A stretch of DNA of 64,000 nt from contig JAGBBM010000136.1 in assembly GCA_017938485.1 (NCBI GenBank), forward strand, positions 37,036 to 101,035. The letters run 5' to 3'. Below are positions 41,806 through 50,029 of the stretch, piece by piece. How positions within the stretch are numbered: the first letter of the stretch is position 1; every line of letters starts with the position of its first letter. The notes under the pieces were generated by a model. That model ran no database searches. It had not been told where the DNA came from and saw nothing but the letters and a program-made list of their open reading frames with translations. The translations under genes were made by a program, and so were the position numbers. The stretch comes from Lachnospiraceae bacterium. GTDB taxonomy: Bacteria; Bacillota; Clostridia; Lachnospirales; Lachnospiraceae.

Positions 41806-42228
41806 ATGGAGTTTAATTTAAAAAAAAATGAAAAATTATCAAAGATAATAACTATTATTTTGGCAGGAGTGCTTATACTAATCATCATAATGCCTGTAAA
41901 AGAGGAAGTGGATAAATCTTCTGCCATAGATGATAGTGAGACATCCTATGAGGAGGATTACAAGTACTACGAGGAATATTATGAAAATAAACTAAAGAGT
42001 ATATTGGAAAAGTCTTATGGAGAAGGAACTATACAGGTTATGGTAAGAGTGTCCTCTGATGAAAAAAGTGACTATTATTATAACGGTGGAGAAGAACAAT
42101 TTATAGTGGAAGGAGTTATAGTAGTAGCAGATGTGAAGGATAGTCAGGCTTTATCTGATATAGCTTTTGCAGTTTGTGCTCTTTTTGATTTGCCGGCCCA
42201 TAAAGTGGCGGTGATGACTAAAAACTAG
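41806..42228 (+). CDS. spoIIIAG: Stage III sporulation protein AG (short form)
   Basis: 140 residues: one membrane segment at about 13-28, an acidic linker (DDSETSYEEDY), then the ring-building motif domain with the conserved YGEGTIQVMVRVSSDE segment and a C-terminal VIVVADVKDS strand. Bacillus SpoIIIAG is about 230 residues, so the linker and beta-ring insertion are shortened. SpoIIIAG forms the large ring of the channel in the intermembrane space. Confidence 0.9.
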   Translation: MEFNLKKNEKLSKIITIILAGVLILIIIMPVKEEVDKSSAIDDSETSYEEDYKYYEEYYENKLKSILEKSYGEGTIQVMVRVSSDEKSDYYYNGGEEQFIVEGVIVVADVKDSQALSDIAFAVCALFDLPAHKVAVMTKN

Positions 42229-42240
42229 GAGGTTTTTTCT

Positions 42241-42867
42241 ATGAAAAAGTATGTAAAGAAAAATCAGGTAATAATCGCTGCACTTACAGTTCTTTTAGGT
42301 GTGGCGGGTTATATTAATTTTTCGGGAAATACTGTAGATTTATCCGATGGAGAAAAGACAACGGAGGAGGTTACAGAATCTGCATTTGCCCAGACCGAGA
42401 TGGAGGCAAATGCAGGGGAGATAACCATTGATGAGATGGAGGATGGGGAGAACATAGAACTTAATTCAGATGAGGAAGATATAGGGGAAGCAGTACTTAC
42501 ATCAACAAACCCAACCACAACTAATTTAGTTACAATTAAGCTTAACAGAGAGCAGGTTCGCTCTAAAAGTAAAGAATATTATCTTGAGATTATAAATAAT
42601 GACGGTATGGATCAGGCTTCGGTAGAGGCGGCAACAGAGGCATATATTAAGCTTACAGAGGACATGGAAAAAGAGGCTGAGGCTGAAACCATTCTTTCTG
42701 CAAAGGGCTTTGGCAATGCCATTGTGTCCATAGGTGAGGGCTCTGTAGATGTCATAGTTGACAAGGAAGAGCTTACTGATGTGGAGAGAGCACAGATTGA
42801 AGATATAATTGTGAGAAAGACTAATTGTACTATTGATCAGATTGTAATTACATCCGTTGTAGAATAA
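42241..42867 (+). CDS. spoIIIAH: Stage III sporulation protein AH
   Basis: 208 residues: one membrane helix at about 11-26, a long acidic linker (residues 35-85) and a C-terminal YscJ/FliF-like ring-building domain starting at REQVRSKSKEYYLEIINN near 104. It binds SpoIIQ across the intermembrane space in Bacillus; no spoIIQ is in this window. ATG with AGGAGG upstream. Last gene of the operon; the asp23 promoter follows at once and no hairpin terminator is evident. Confidence 0.94.
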   Translation: MKKYVKKNQVIIAALTVLLGVAGYINFSGNTVDLSDGEKTTEEVTESAFAQTEMEANAGEITIDEMEDGENIELNSDEEDIGEAVLTSTNPTTTNLVTIKLNREQVRSKSKEYYLEIINNDGMDQASVEAATEAYIKLTEDMEKEAEAETILSAKGFGNAIVSIGEGSVDVIVDKEELTDVERAQIEDIIVRKTNCTIDQIVITSVVE

Positions 42868-42877
42868 TACTAATTTG

Positions 42878-42906
42878 TTGCATTATCACAAATAATTGGG
42901 TATAAT
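42878..42906 (+). promoter_or_regulatory. Predicted SigA promoter of asp23-nusB run
   Basis: TTGCAT at 42878-42883, a 17-base spacer and a perfect TATAAT at 42901-42906, 39 bases before the ATG. Confidence 0.65.
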
Positions 42907-42931
42907 TATATAGACTATATTTTTGTGATAA
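42883..42931. promoter_or_regulatory. 10-bp inverted repeat flanking the asp23 -10 box (operator candidate)
   Basis: TTATCACAAA (42883-42892) and TTTGTGATAA (42922-42931) are perfectly complementary, 29 bases apart. The left arm is in the promoter spacer upstream of the start point and the right arm touches the AAGGAGG site, so a DNA-binding site fits better than an RNA hairpin. Confidence 0.6.
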
Positions 42932-42944
42932 GGAGGCTTTTTTA

Positions 42945-43307
42945 ATGGGCGAATATAATAAAGACGGTAACAATATTGGTAAAATCAGAATTGCAGATGA
43001 TGTGGTGGCATCAATTGCAGGTATTGCAGCTATTGAGGTTAAGGGTGTTTCTAAGTTAACAGGTAATATTTCAAAGGAATTAGTTGGAAAACTTGGAAAA
43101 AGGAACCTTGCTAATGGTGTTAAAATTATGATTGCAGAGGGCGGAGTTAACGTTGATATCTCTTTAGAGCTTGAATACGGCAACAATATCAAAAAGGTAT
43201 CTGAGGAAGTTCAGTCAAAAGTTAAGCAGTCTATAGAAAATATGACAGGACTTACTGTTAATGTTGTAAACGTAGTTGTATCAGGTATCAAATTAGAGAA
43301 GAATTAG
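42945..43307 (+). CDS. Asp23/Gls24 family envelope stress protein (YqhY type)
   Basis: 120 residues of the Asp23/Gls24 fold: GKIRIADDVVASIAGIAAIEVKGV at the N-terminus (residues 11-34) and KVKQSIENMTGLTVNVVNVVV at the end. In Bacillus yqhY lies beside accBC and nusB and affects acetyl-CoA carboxylase activity; in Clostridia it often precedes nusB as here. No membrane segment. ATG behind AAGGAGG. Confidence 0.92.
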   Translation: MGEYNKDGNNIGKIRIADDVVASIAGIAAIEVKGVSKLTGNISKELVGKLGKRNLANGVKIMIAEGGVNVDISLELEYGNNIKKVSEEVQSKVKQSIENMTGLTVNVVNVVVSGIKLEKN

Positions 43308-43326
43308 TTAAAAGGCAGGTTTAGTT

Positions 43327-43725
43327 ATGACTAGAAGAGCTCTTAGAGAGAGTATATTTCGTATTTTATTTAGAGTAGAATTTAATACAATAGAAGAGAT
43401 GAAAGAGCAGATTGATTTTTCTATTTCTGATATGGAAGATATAGAAGATAAGGATAAGACATATATTATCGATAAGACTAATAATATTATTGGTCTTATC
43501 GATGAGATAGATGCCCTTATAGTAGATATTTCAGATGGTTGGAGAATTGAAAGACTTGGTAAGGCTGAGCTTGCTATACTTCGTTTGGCTGTTTATGAGA
43601 TGAAGTATGATGAGGATGTTCCGTTTAAGGTAGCTATAAATGAAGCAGTTGAGCTTTCCAAGATATATTGTAATGAGGAAGCAAGAAGCTTTATCAATGG
43701 ATTATTGGCAAAAGTAGAAGAATAG
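43327..43725 (+). CDS. nusB: Transcription antitermination factor NusB
   Basis: 132-residue all-helical RNA-binding protein that joins NusE/S10 at boxA in rRNA leaders. RRALRESIFRILFRVEF is the N-terminal Arg-rich helix; ERLGKAELAILRLAVYEM and FKVAINEAVELSKIYCNEEARSFINGLL (in parts) are the conserved C-terminal segments. The stop is two bases before xseA. ATG behind AAAGGCAGG. Confidence 0.95.
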   Translation: MTRRALRESIFRILFRVEFNTIEEMKEQIDFSISDMEDIEDKDKTYIIDKTNNIIGLIDEIDALIVDISDGWRIERLGKAELAILRLAVYEMKYDEDVPFKVAINEAVELSKIYCNEEARSFINGLLAKVEE

Positions 43726-43727
43726 CT

Positions 43728-44924
43728 ATGAAGATTTTTTCTGTTGGACAGGTAAATAACTACATAAAAAATATTATAACCCAGGATTATATGCTTAAGA
43801 GTATCACCATAAAAGGTGAGGTATCAAACTGTAAGTATCATAGCCTGGGACACATTTATTTTTCCCTAAAAGATGAAACAGGCTCCTTGCCGGCAGTTAT
43901 GTTTAAGGGTAATGCAGTTACAGGTCTTGATTTTCCTATGAAGGATGGTCAATCTGTAATTGTGTCTGGAAGCATAGGTGTGTATGAAAGAGATGGTAGG
44001 TATCAACTTTATGCATCAAAGATTAGACTTGATGGTGCAGGAAGATTGCATGAGGAATTTGAAAGACTTAAAGCTATGCTCAATGAGGAGGGCTTGTTTG
44101 ATTTTGATAAGAAAAAGCCCATACCTAAGTTTCCAAAAAAGGTTGGTATAGTAACTGCTAAAACGGGAGCGGCAATACAAGATATTATCAATATTGCCAG
44201 AAGACGTAACCCTTATGTACAGTTAGTTTTATATCCGGCAAAGGTGCAAGGTGAGGGTGCAGCAGATACTATTGTTGCAGGTATAAGAACCTTAGATTCC
44301 ATGGATATGGATACCATTATCGTTGGTAGAGGTGGTGGTTCCATGGAGGATTTATGGGCATTTAATGAAGAAAAGGTTGTGCGAGCCATATATGAGGCAA
44401 AAACGCCTATTATATCTGGTACAGGACATGAGATAGATATAACTCTTTCTGATTATGCAGCGGACCTTAGAGCTCCAACACCGTCTGCGGCATGTGAGTT
44501 GGCAATACCTGATATAATGACAAGTATTGAACAGCTGAGTAATCTGGAGAGAACACTCAGAATGCATATGGATAATAAGCTTTCTGTGGCAAGACTTAAG
44601 TTAGATAGCTATGCGAGCAAGCTGTTACTTCTTAATCCAGTTAGTAAATTAGAACAGCAAAATCAGTATCTTTCTGATTTATACGAAAAAATGAAGCTTG
44701 CTATGAAGGCAAAATATGATTCTAAGCTACATAGCTTAGAAATTTTAACCGCAAAACTCAATGGTCTTTCCCCAACAGCTAAGCTTGTAAATGGATTTGG
44801 ATATATTTCTTCTGATGATATGCCTCTTACTTCTACAAAAGAAGTAAATGGGGGAGATTTGATAAAAATCACTCTTCATGACGGAGATATACAAGCAGAA
44901 GTTATGACAGTAGATAGGAGATAA
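43728..44924 (+). CDS. xseA: Exodeoxyribonuclease VII large subunit
   Basis: 398 residues: N-terminal OB fold (IKGEVSNCKYHSLGHIYF; ITIKGEVSN start near residue 26), then the catalytic domain with GIVTAKTGAAIQDI near 140 and IIVGRGGGSMEDLWAFN near 195, and a C-terminal helical region that binds XseB, ending in LVNGFGYI. Degrades single-stranded DNA. No separate ribosome-binding site beyond GAAGAA; probably coupled to nusB. Confidence 0.95.
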   Translation: MKIFSVGQVNNYIKNIITQDYMLKSITIKGEVSNCKYHSLGHIYFSLKDETGSLPAVMFKGNAVTGLDFPMKDGQSVIVSGSIGVYERDGRYQLYASKIRLDGAGRLHEEFERLKAMLNEEGLFDFDKKKPIPKFPKKVGIVTAKTGAAIQDIINIARRRNPYVQLVLYPAKVQGEGAADTIVAGIRTLDSMDMDTIIVGRGGGSMEDLWAFNEEKVVRAIYEAKTPIISGTGHEIDITLSDYAADLRAPTPSAACELAIPDIMTSIEQLSNLERTLRMHMDNKLSVARLKLDSYASKLLLLNPVSKLEQQNQYLSDLYEKMKLAMKAKYDSKLHSLEILTAKLNGLSPTAKLVNGFGYISSDDMPLTSTKEVNGGDLIKITLHDGDIQAEVMTVDRR

Positions 44925-44925
44925 T

Positions 44926-45126
44926 ATGGATAATAATTTAGATAAAGATATTGTTATAGAGGAAGCGTTTGAGAGATTAGCAAAGATTAATGAGCAGTTA
45001 GAAAGCCCAGAGGTTAGTCTTAAGGATTCTCTTGCCCTTTATGCTGAAGGAGTAAAGTTAGTATCTGCTTGTAAGGCTAATTTAGAGGGTGTAGAAAAGG
45101 AGATACAGATTCTAAATGAAGTATAG
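44926..45126 (+). CDS. xseB: Exodeoxyribonuclease VII small subunit
   Basis: 66-residue helical hairpin; EAFERLAKINEQLESPEVSLKDSL at 14-37 and LYAEGVKLVSACKANL at 43-58 are the XseB pattern. One base separates it from xseA and it overlaps ispA by 11 bases. Several XseB copies bind each XseA. Confidence 0.94.
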   Translation: MDNNLDKDIVIEEAFERLAKINEQLESPEVSLKDSLALYAEGVKLVSACKANLEGVEKEIQILNEV

Positions 45127-46003
45127 TACTGAAGATATTGAAAAGATTATATATAGATATTTGCCAGAGGAGTCTGGATATCCAATAAAGGTTATTCAGG
45201 CAATGAACTATGCATTTATGGCAGGTGGAAAAAGGCTTCGTCCTATGATGATGAAGCTTTGTTTTGATATGTTTAAAAAAGAGGATAATGAAGAGCTTAT
45301 TGGTCCATTTATGGCAGCTATTGAGATGATTCACACATATTCTCTTATTCATGACGATTTGCCTGCACTTGACAATGATGAATTAAGACGTGGTAAGCCT
45401 ACGGTACATGTTAAGTTTGGCGAAGATATTGCTATATTAGCAGGTGATGGCTTGCTGAATTATGCATTTTCGGTAGCTGCACAAGCTTTTAGTGTTAAGC
45501 CGGGAGATGTTAATGTAGAGAAGGCATTTTCTGTTCTTGCTTCAAAACCAGGCATATATGGTATGATAGGCGGTCAGACTTTAGATGTTATTAAGTCAGG
45601 TAGTCCTCTTACAGATGAAGAAATAGAATATATATATATCAATAAAACTTCTGCCCTTATTGAATGTGCTATGACTATTGGTGCCTTGCTTGGCGGTGCT
45701 TCAGGGGATGAAGTAGATAAAATTGGACAAGTGGCACGTGCTGTTGGTATGGCTTTTCAGGTACAGGATGATATATTGGATATTGTCGGAGATGAAAAAG
45801 CATTGGGCAAGCCAGTTTTAAGTGATGAAAAAAATGAAAAATATACATATGTAACTATGCATGGCATGGAAAAGTCTCGCCAGTATGTTAATAATATGTC
45901 AGATAAAGCTAATAATATTCTTAGTGAATTAAATGTAACAGACAATAATGCGAAGGAATCATTAATTAATCTTATTACTCAGTTGATTGATAGGGACAGA
46001 TAG
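45116..46003 (+). CDS. ispA: Polyprenyl (farnesyl/geranyl) diphosphate synthase
   Basis: 295-residue all-helical prenyltransferase that condenses IPP with allylic diphosphates. First Asp-rich motif HDDLPALDND near residue 80 (the DDxxxxD form of bacterial FPP synthases) and second QDDILD near 217; GGKRLRPM near 38 binds IPP. The ATG is inside the end of xseB. Adjacent to dxs, so isoprenoid genes cluster here as well as at the left end of the window. Confidence 0.94.
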   Translation: MKYSTEDIEKIIYRYLPEESGYPIKVIQAMNYAFMAGGKRLRPMMMKLCFDMFKKEDNEELIGPFMAAIEMIHTYSLIHDDLPALDNDELRRGKPTVHVKFGEDIAILAGDGLLNYAFSVAAQAFSVKPGDVNVEKAFSVLASKPGIYGMIGGQTLDVIKSGSPLTDEEIEYIYINKTSALIECAMTIGALLGGASGDEVDKIGQVARAVGMAFQVQDDILDIVGDEKALGKPVLSDEKNEKYTYVTMHGMEKSRQYVNNMSDKANNILSELNVTDNNAKESLINLITQLIDRDR

Positions 46004-46004
46004 T

Positions 46005-47873
46005 ATGAATGTATTAGACAAAATACAAAAAGAAAATGACATAAAGAAGATAAATCCCAAAGAATATGATGAATTAGCCAAGGATATAAGACATTTTCTT
46101 ATAGAGAAGGTTAGTAAAAAAGGTGGTCACTTGGCTTCCAATTTGGGTTCTGTTGAGCTTACTATGGCATTGCATCTTTGTATGAATTTTCCAGAGGATA
46201 AACTTATTTTCGATGTGGGACATCAAGCTTATACCCATAAGATATTAACTGGAAGAAAAGATGGTTTTGAAACTCTTAGAGAGTACGGCGGTATGAGTGG
46301 TTTTCCTAAGAGAGGTGAAAGCTCTTGTGATGCCTTTAATACAGGCCATAGTTCTACTAGCATCTCTGCCGCTATGGGTTATGCGGTAGCAAGAGATATG
46401 CGAGGAAAAAAAGAACGTGTGGCAGCAGTTATAGGTGATGGTTCTATGACTGGCGGTATGGCATATGAGGCTATCAATAGTTTGGCGCAGACAAGGACAG
46501 GTTGCGTAATTATTTTAAATGACAACGAGATGTCTATAGATAAAAATGTTGGTGGTTTATCTAAGTATTTAAATAATATCAGAGTTGGTTCTGCCTATAA
46601 TGATTTTAAGTCAGGGGTTGAGAATAGTCTTCTTGGCTCAGCGGTGGGAAAAAAGGTAGCTAAAACTCTTAAGCATTCAAAGGATACAATAAAGCAGTTT
46701 TTGGTTCCTGGTATGTTCTTTGAAGAGCTTGGTATAACTTATGTTGGACCTATTGATGGACACGATGTGGAGTCTATGGTTTCAACATTTAATAAGGCAT
46801 TTAAATTAAATAAGCCAATTATTATACATGTGAAAACAAAAAAAGGAAAAGGATATTCCTTGGCAGAGAAGTATCCTTCTTATTTTCATGGCATTTCGCC
46901 TTTTGATGATAAGACAGGCAAGCTGATTACTAAGCCTAGTGGACTTACCTACACTGATGTATTTGGCAAGCATCTTGTAAAATTAGGCGAAAGTAATAAG
47001 GAATTGGTATCTGTTACTGCGGCTATGACCAAGGGTACAGGTCTTACGGATTTTACAAAAAATTATCCGGATAGAGCCTTTGATGTAGGTATAGCTGAGC
47101 AGCATGCGGTAACCTTTGCTGCAGGTATGGCAGCAGCGGGACTTATTCCAGTTGTAGCTATCTATTCATCTTTCTTGCAACGTGCCTATGATCAGTTGCT
47201 TCATGATGTGTGCTTACAAAATCTTCATGTGATATTTGCTATAGATAGGTCTGGACTTGTAGGACAGGATGGAGAAACCCATCAAGGAATATATGATATA
47301 TCCTACCTTTCTCATCTTCCAGGGATGACAGTGGTTGCCCCAAAGAATAGTTATGAGTTGAAGGCCATGATGGACTTTGCGGTGTCTTATGACGGCCCAA
47401 TCGCCATAAAGTATGGAAGAGGATATGCCTATAATGGTTTAAAGGAATTTTGTGAGCCTATAGAATATGGCAAGAGCGAATGGATATACAAGGGTAAAGA
47501 GGTTGCCATAATTGCTGTGGGAGCTATGGTTGAGGAGGCCGAGAAGCTTCGCAACATGTTATTAGATGATAATATATCAGCATCCCTTATAAATGCCAGA
47601 TTTATATCTTGGGTAGACGAGGATATGTTATCTGAGGTGGCAAATAATCACAGATTAGTTGTCACTATGGAGGAAAATGTTGAGAGCGGTGGTTACGGAG
47701 AAAAGGTAGCTGCAAAGTTTACAGAAAAAGGATATATGGATAAGCAAACCTTAACGCATATAAATGCCGCTATCAAAGAAAAGAAAGTAGAACATGGTAA
47801 GATTGAGGTATTGCGAGAAAAACTTGGTATTGATGCCAAGAGAATATATGAAAAGATAAAATCATATATGTAG
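46005..47873 (+). CDS. dxs: 1-deoxy-D-xylulose-5-phosphate synthase
   Basis: 622-residue thiamine-diphosphate enzyme, first step of the MEP pathway (pyruvate + glyceraldehyde 3-phosphate to DXP). N-terminal SNLGSVELTMALH, TPP motif GDGSMTGGMAYEA near 145, pyrimidine-binding domain with IAEQHAVTFAAGMA near 365 and DRSGLVGQDGETHQG near 420, C-terminal domain with TMEENVESGGYG. I start at the ATG 46005, one base after the ispA stop; a TTG 18 bases upstream is possible. With dxr and ispG it shows the MEP route is used. Confidence 0.96.
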   Translation: MNVLDKIQKENDIKKINPKEYDELAKDIRHFLIEKVSKKGGHLASNLGSVELTMALHLCMNFPEDKLIFDVGHQAYTHKILTGRKDGFETLREYGGMSGFPKRGESSCDAFNTGHSSTSISAAMGYAVARDMRGKKERVAAVIGDGSMTGGMAYEAINSLAQTRTGCVIILNDNEMSIDKNVGGLSKYLNNIRVGSAYNDFKSGVENSLLGSAVGKKVAKTLKHSKDTIKQFLVPGMFFEELGITYVGPIDGHDVESMVSTFNKAFKLNKPIIIHVKTKKGKGYSLAEKYPSYFHGISPFDDKTGKLITKPSGLTYTDVFGKHLVKLGESNKELVSVTAAMTKGTGLTDFTKNYPDRAFDVGIAEQHAVTFAAGMAAAGLIPVVAIYSSFLQRAYDQLLHDVCLQNLHVIFAIDRSGLVGQDGETHQGIYDISYLSHLPGMTVVAPKNSYELKAMMDFAVSYDGPIAIKYGRGYAYNGLKEFCEPIEYGKSEWIYKGKEVAIIAVGAMVEEAEKLRNMLLDDNISASLINARFISWVDEDMLSEVANNHRLVVTMEENVESGGYGEKVAAKFTEKGYMDKQTLTHINAAIKEKKVEHGKIEVLREKLGIDAKRIYEKIKSYM

Positions 47874-47891
47874 TGATTTTTAGGAGACAAA

Positions 47892-48728
47892 ATGGCAGAA
47901 AAGGTTAAAAAAGAACGATTAGATGTGCTTTTAGTGGCAAGAGGTCTTGCCTCGTCAAGAGAAAAGGCAAAAGCTATCATAATGTCTGGTATAGTATATG
48001 TTGATGGCAATAAAGAAGATAAGGCTGGAACCACATTTCCAGATACAGTGGACATTCAGGTGAAAGGCAATACCCTAAGATATGTTAGTAGGGGTGGGCT
48101 TAAGCTTGAAAAAGCGATGAATGAATTTGGTCTTAAGCTTAACGACTATGTTTGTATGGATGTAGGTTCATCTACAGGTGGATTTACAGACTGTATGCTT
48201 CAGAATGGTGCTACAAAGGTGTACGCAGTAGATGTGGGACATGGACAGCTTGATTGGAAGCTTCGCAATGATGAGAGAGTTGTTTGCATGGAGAAGACCA
48301 ATATACGATATGTCACACCTGAAGATATAGATGATGTATTGGATTTTGCGTCTATTGACGTATCCTTTATATCTCTTACAAAGGTTTTACTCCCTGTTAA
48401 AGAACTTTTAAAGGAAGATGGACATATAGTATGTCTTATAAAACCACAGTTTGAAGCAGGAAGAGAAAAGGTTGGAAAAAAAGGTGTAGTGAGAGATAAA
48501 AAAGTCCATGAAGAAGTTATAGATATGGTAAAAGGCTATGCCGAGTCAATTGAACTTTTTCCACTGAAGCTGGATTTTTCCCCAGTTAAGGGACCAGAAG
48601 GTAACATAGAATATTTGCTTTACTTGACAAAGAGCAAAAATGAATACGAAGCATTGGGTGATAATTCATCTATAAATATACATGATGTGGTGGAAGCATC
48701 TCATCAGACTCTTGATAAGGAAGTGTAA
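47892..48728 (+). CDS. tlyA: TlyA family rRNA 2'-O-methyltransferase / S4-domain protein
   Basis: 278 residues: S4 RNA-binding domain at about 7-65 (RLDVLLVARGLASSREKAKA), then a FtsJ-like SAM domain with CMDVGSSTGGFTDCML near 95 and the catalytic Lys-Asp-Lys-Glu type residues (SFISLTKVL; IKPQFE; PEGNIEYLLYL). Mycobacterial TlyA methylates 16S and 23S rRNA; Firmicute homologues are YqxC. In the dxs-tlyA-nadK-argR-recN order of spore-formers. AGGAGACAAA precedes the ATG. Confidence 0.92.
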   Translation: MAEKVKKERLDVLLVARGLASSREKAKAIIMSGIVYVDGNKEDKAGTTFPDTVDIQVKGNTLRYVSRGGLKLEKAMNEFGLKLNDYVCMDVGSSTGGFTDCMLQNGATKVYAVDVGHGQLDWKLRNDERVVCMEKTNIRYVTPEDIDDVLDFASIDVSFISLTKVLLPVKELLKEDGHIVCLIKPQFEAGREKVGKKGVVRDKKVHEEVIDMVKGYAESIELFPLKLDFSPVKGPEGNIEYLLYLTKSKNEYEALGDNSSINIHDVVEASHQTLDKEV

Positions 48729-48729
48729 A

Positions 48730-49566
48730 ATGGATAAATTTCTTATACTTGCCAATAATGATAAGGATATCGATCTGGCACTAAGCAAGAAGATAACTAA
48801 ATATTTGTCAGAGCGAAAGGCTGAAGCTGTAATTGCCAGTGACATAAGCAAGGATTATGATGGTCTTCATATCAAAGAGGAACTTATAAGAGGCGTGGAG
48901 GCAGTTATTGTACTAGGTGGAGATGGAACTATGCTTAGAGCTGCCCATGCAGTAGGGACTCACAATATACCTATACTTGGAATAAACCTTGGGACTATGG
49001 GGTTTCTTACTGAGGTGGAGGAGTCTAATGTGTACATAGCCTTGGACAGATTACTAAATAATGACTTCACCATTGAAAAACGTATGATGGTGGAAGGAAG
49101 GGTAAAGGACAAGGTATATCACTCTTTGAATGACGTGGTTATAACCAGAGCAGGTTTTTCACGTATAATCGGACTTAGTATATATGTTAATGAACAACTT
49201 TTAGATACCTACGAGGCTGATGGGGTTATTGTTGCAACACCTACAGGTTCTACAGGATACAACCTATCCGCAGGTGGACCTATTGTAAGTCCAAAATCAA
49301 AGGCTATAGTTGTTACACCTATATCACCTCATTCGCTTACATCAAAGAGTGTAGTATTTGATTCTTCTGATAAAATACGAATTGAGATTGTAAAAAAACG
49401 TAGAACACAAGAGACGGAAGCTATAGTATCCTTTGACGGTGACAATAATATGGAGCTTTCAGCAGGAGATTATGTGAGCGTTTCTTTATCAGAAAGAGAG
49501 ATAAGCCTTATAAAGATGTACGACGTAAACTTTTATAGTGTACTCAGGGACAAGATAGGGGGCTAA
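48730..49566 (+). CDS. nadK: NAD kinase
   Basis: 278 residues; phosphorylates NAD to NADP. GGDGTML near residue 63 holds the catalytic Asp, NLGTMGFLTEVE follows, and the NAD-binding TPTGSTGYNLSAGGPIV segment lies near 174-190. The ATG at 48730 overlaps nothing and is one base after the tlyA stop; upstream ATGs inside tlyA are rejected. GATAAGGAAG supplies the ribosome-binding site. Confidence 0.95.
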   Translation: MDKFLILANNDKDIDLALSKKITKYLSERKAEAVIASDISKDYDGLHIKEELIRGVEAVIVLGGDGTMLRAAHAVGTHNIPILGINLGTMGFLTEVEESNVYIALDRLLNNDFTIEKRMMVEGRVKDKVYHSLNDVVITRAGFSRIIGLSIYVNEQLLDTYEADGVIVATPTGSTGYNLSAGGPIVSPKSKAIVVTPISPHSLTSKSVVFDSSDKIRIEIVKKRRTQETEAIVSFDGDNNMELSAGDYVSVSLSEREISLIKMYDVNFYSVLRDKIGG

Positions 49567-49570
49567 CAAT

Positions 49571-50029
49571 TTGAAGCAAAAAAGAAAAGATGCCATTATA
49601 CAGATTATTACAGAGAATAATATAGAAACTCAGGAAGAATTGCTGGGTAAGCTTTTGGCGCAGGGCTACAATACAACCCAGGCAACTATTTCTCGAGATA
49701 TCAGGGAATTAAATATTACAAAGATAACCTATAACGGCAACAAACACAAATATGTAGTTGGTTCAGGCATAGAAAAAAGTAATATGGATTCCTACAAGCA
49801 GGTTATGGGTAAATGGATTTTATCTATAGATGCAGCTGAAAATATTATTGTAATTAAGACTGTTTCCGGAATGGCTATGGCGGTGGGCGCAGCCATTGAC
49901 AACCATCATATAGAAGGGGTTATGGGATGTATAGCAGGAGATGACACCCTTTTTCTAGCTATAAAAGATAGTAGTCTTTCGGAAACTATAATTGGAGAGA
50001 TAAAAAATGTTGCTAAATATGCATATTAA
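49571..50029 (+). CDS. argR: Arginine repressor ArgR/AhrC
   Basis: 152 residues: winged-helix DNA-binding domain (TQATISRDIRELNITKI near residues 37-53) and a C-terminal oligomerisation and arginine-binding domain with GAAIDNHHIEGVMGCIAGDDT. TTG start with AGGGGGG eight bases upstream. No arginine biosynthesis genes are here; the position before recN is the conserved one. The end overlaps recN by 23 bases. Confidence 0.94.
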   Translation: MKQKRKDAIIQIITENNIETQEELLGKLLAQGYNTTQATISRDIRELNITKITYNGNKHKYVVGSGIEKSNMDSYKQVMGKWILSIDAAENIIVIKTVSGMAMAVGAAIDNHHIEGVMGCIAGDDTLFLAIKDSSLSETIIGEIKNVAKYAY

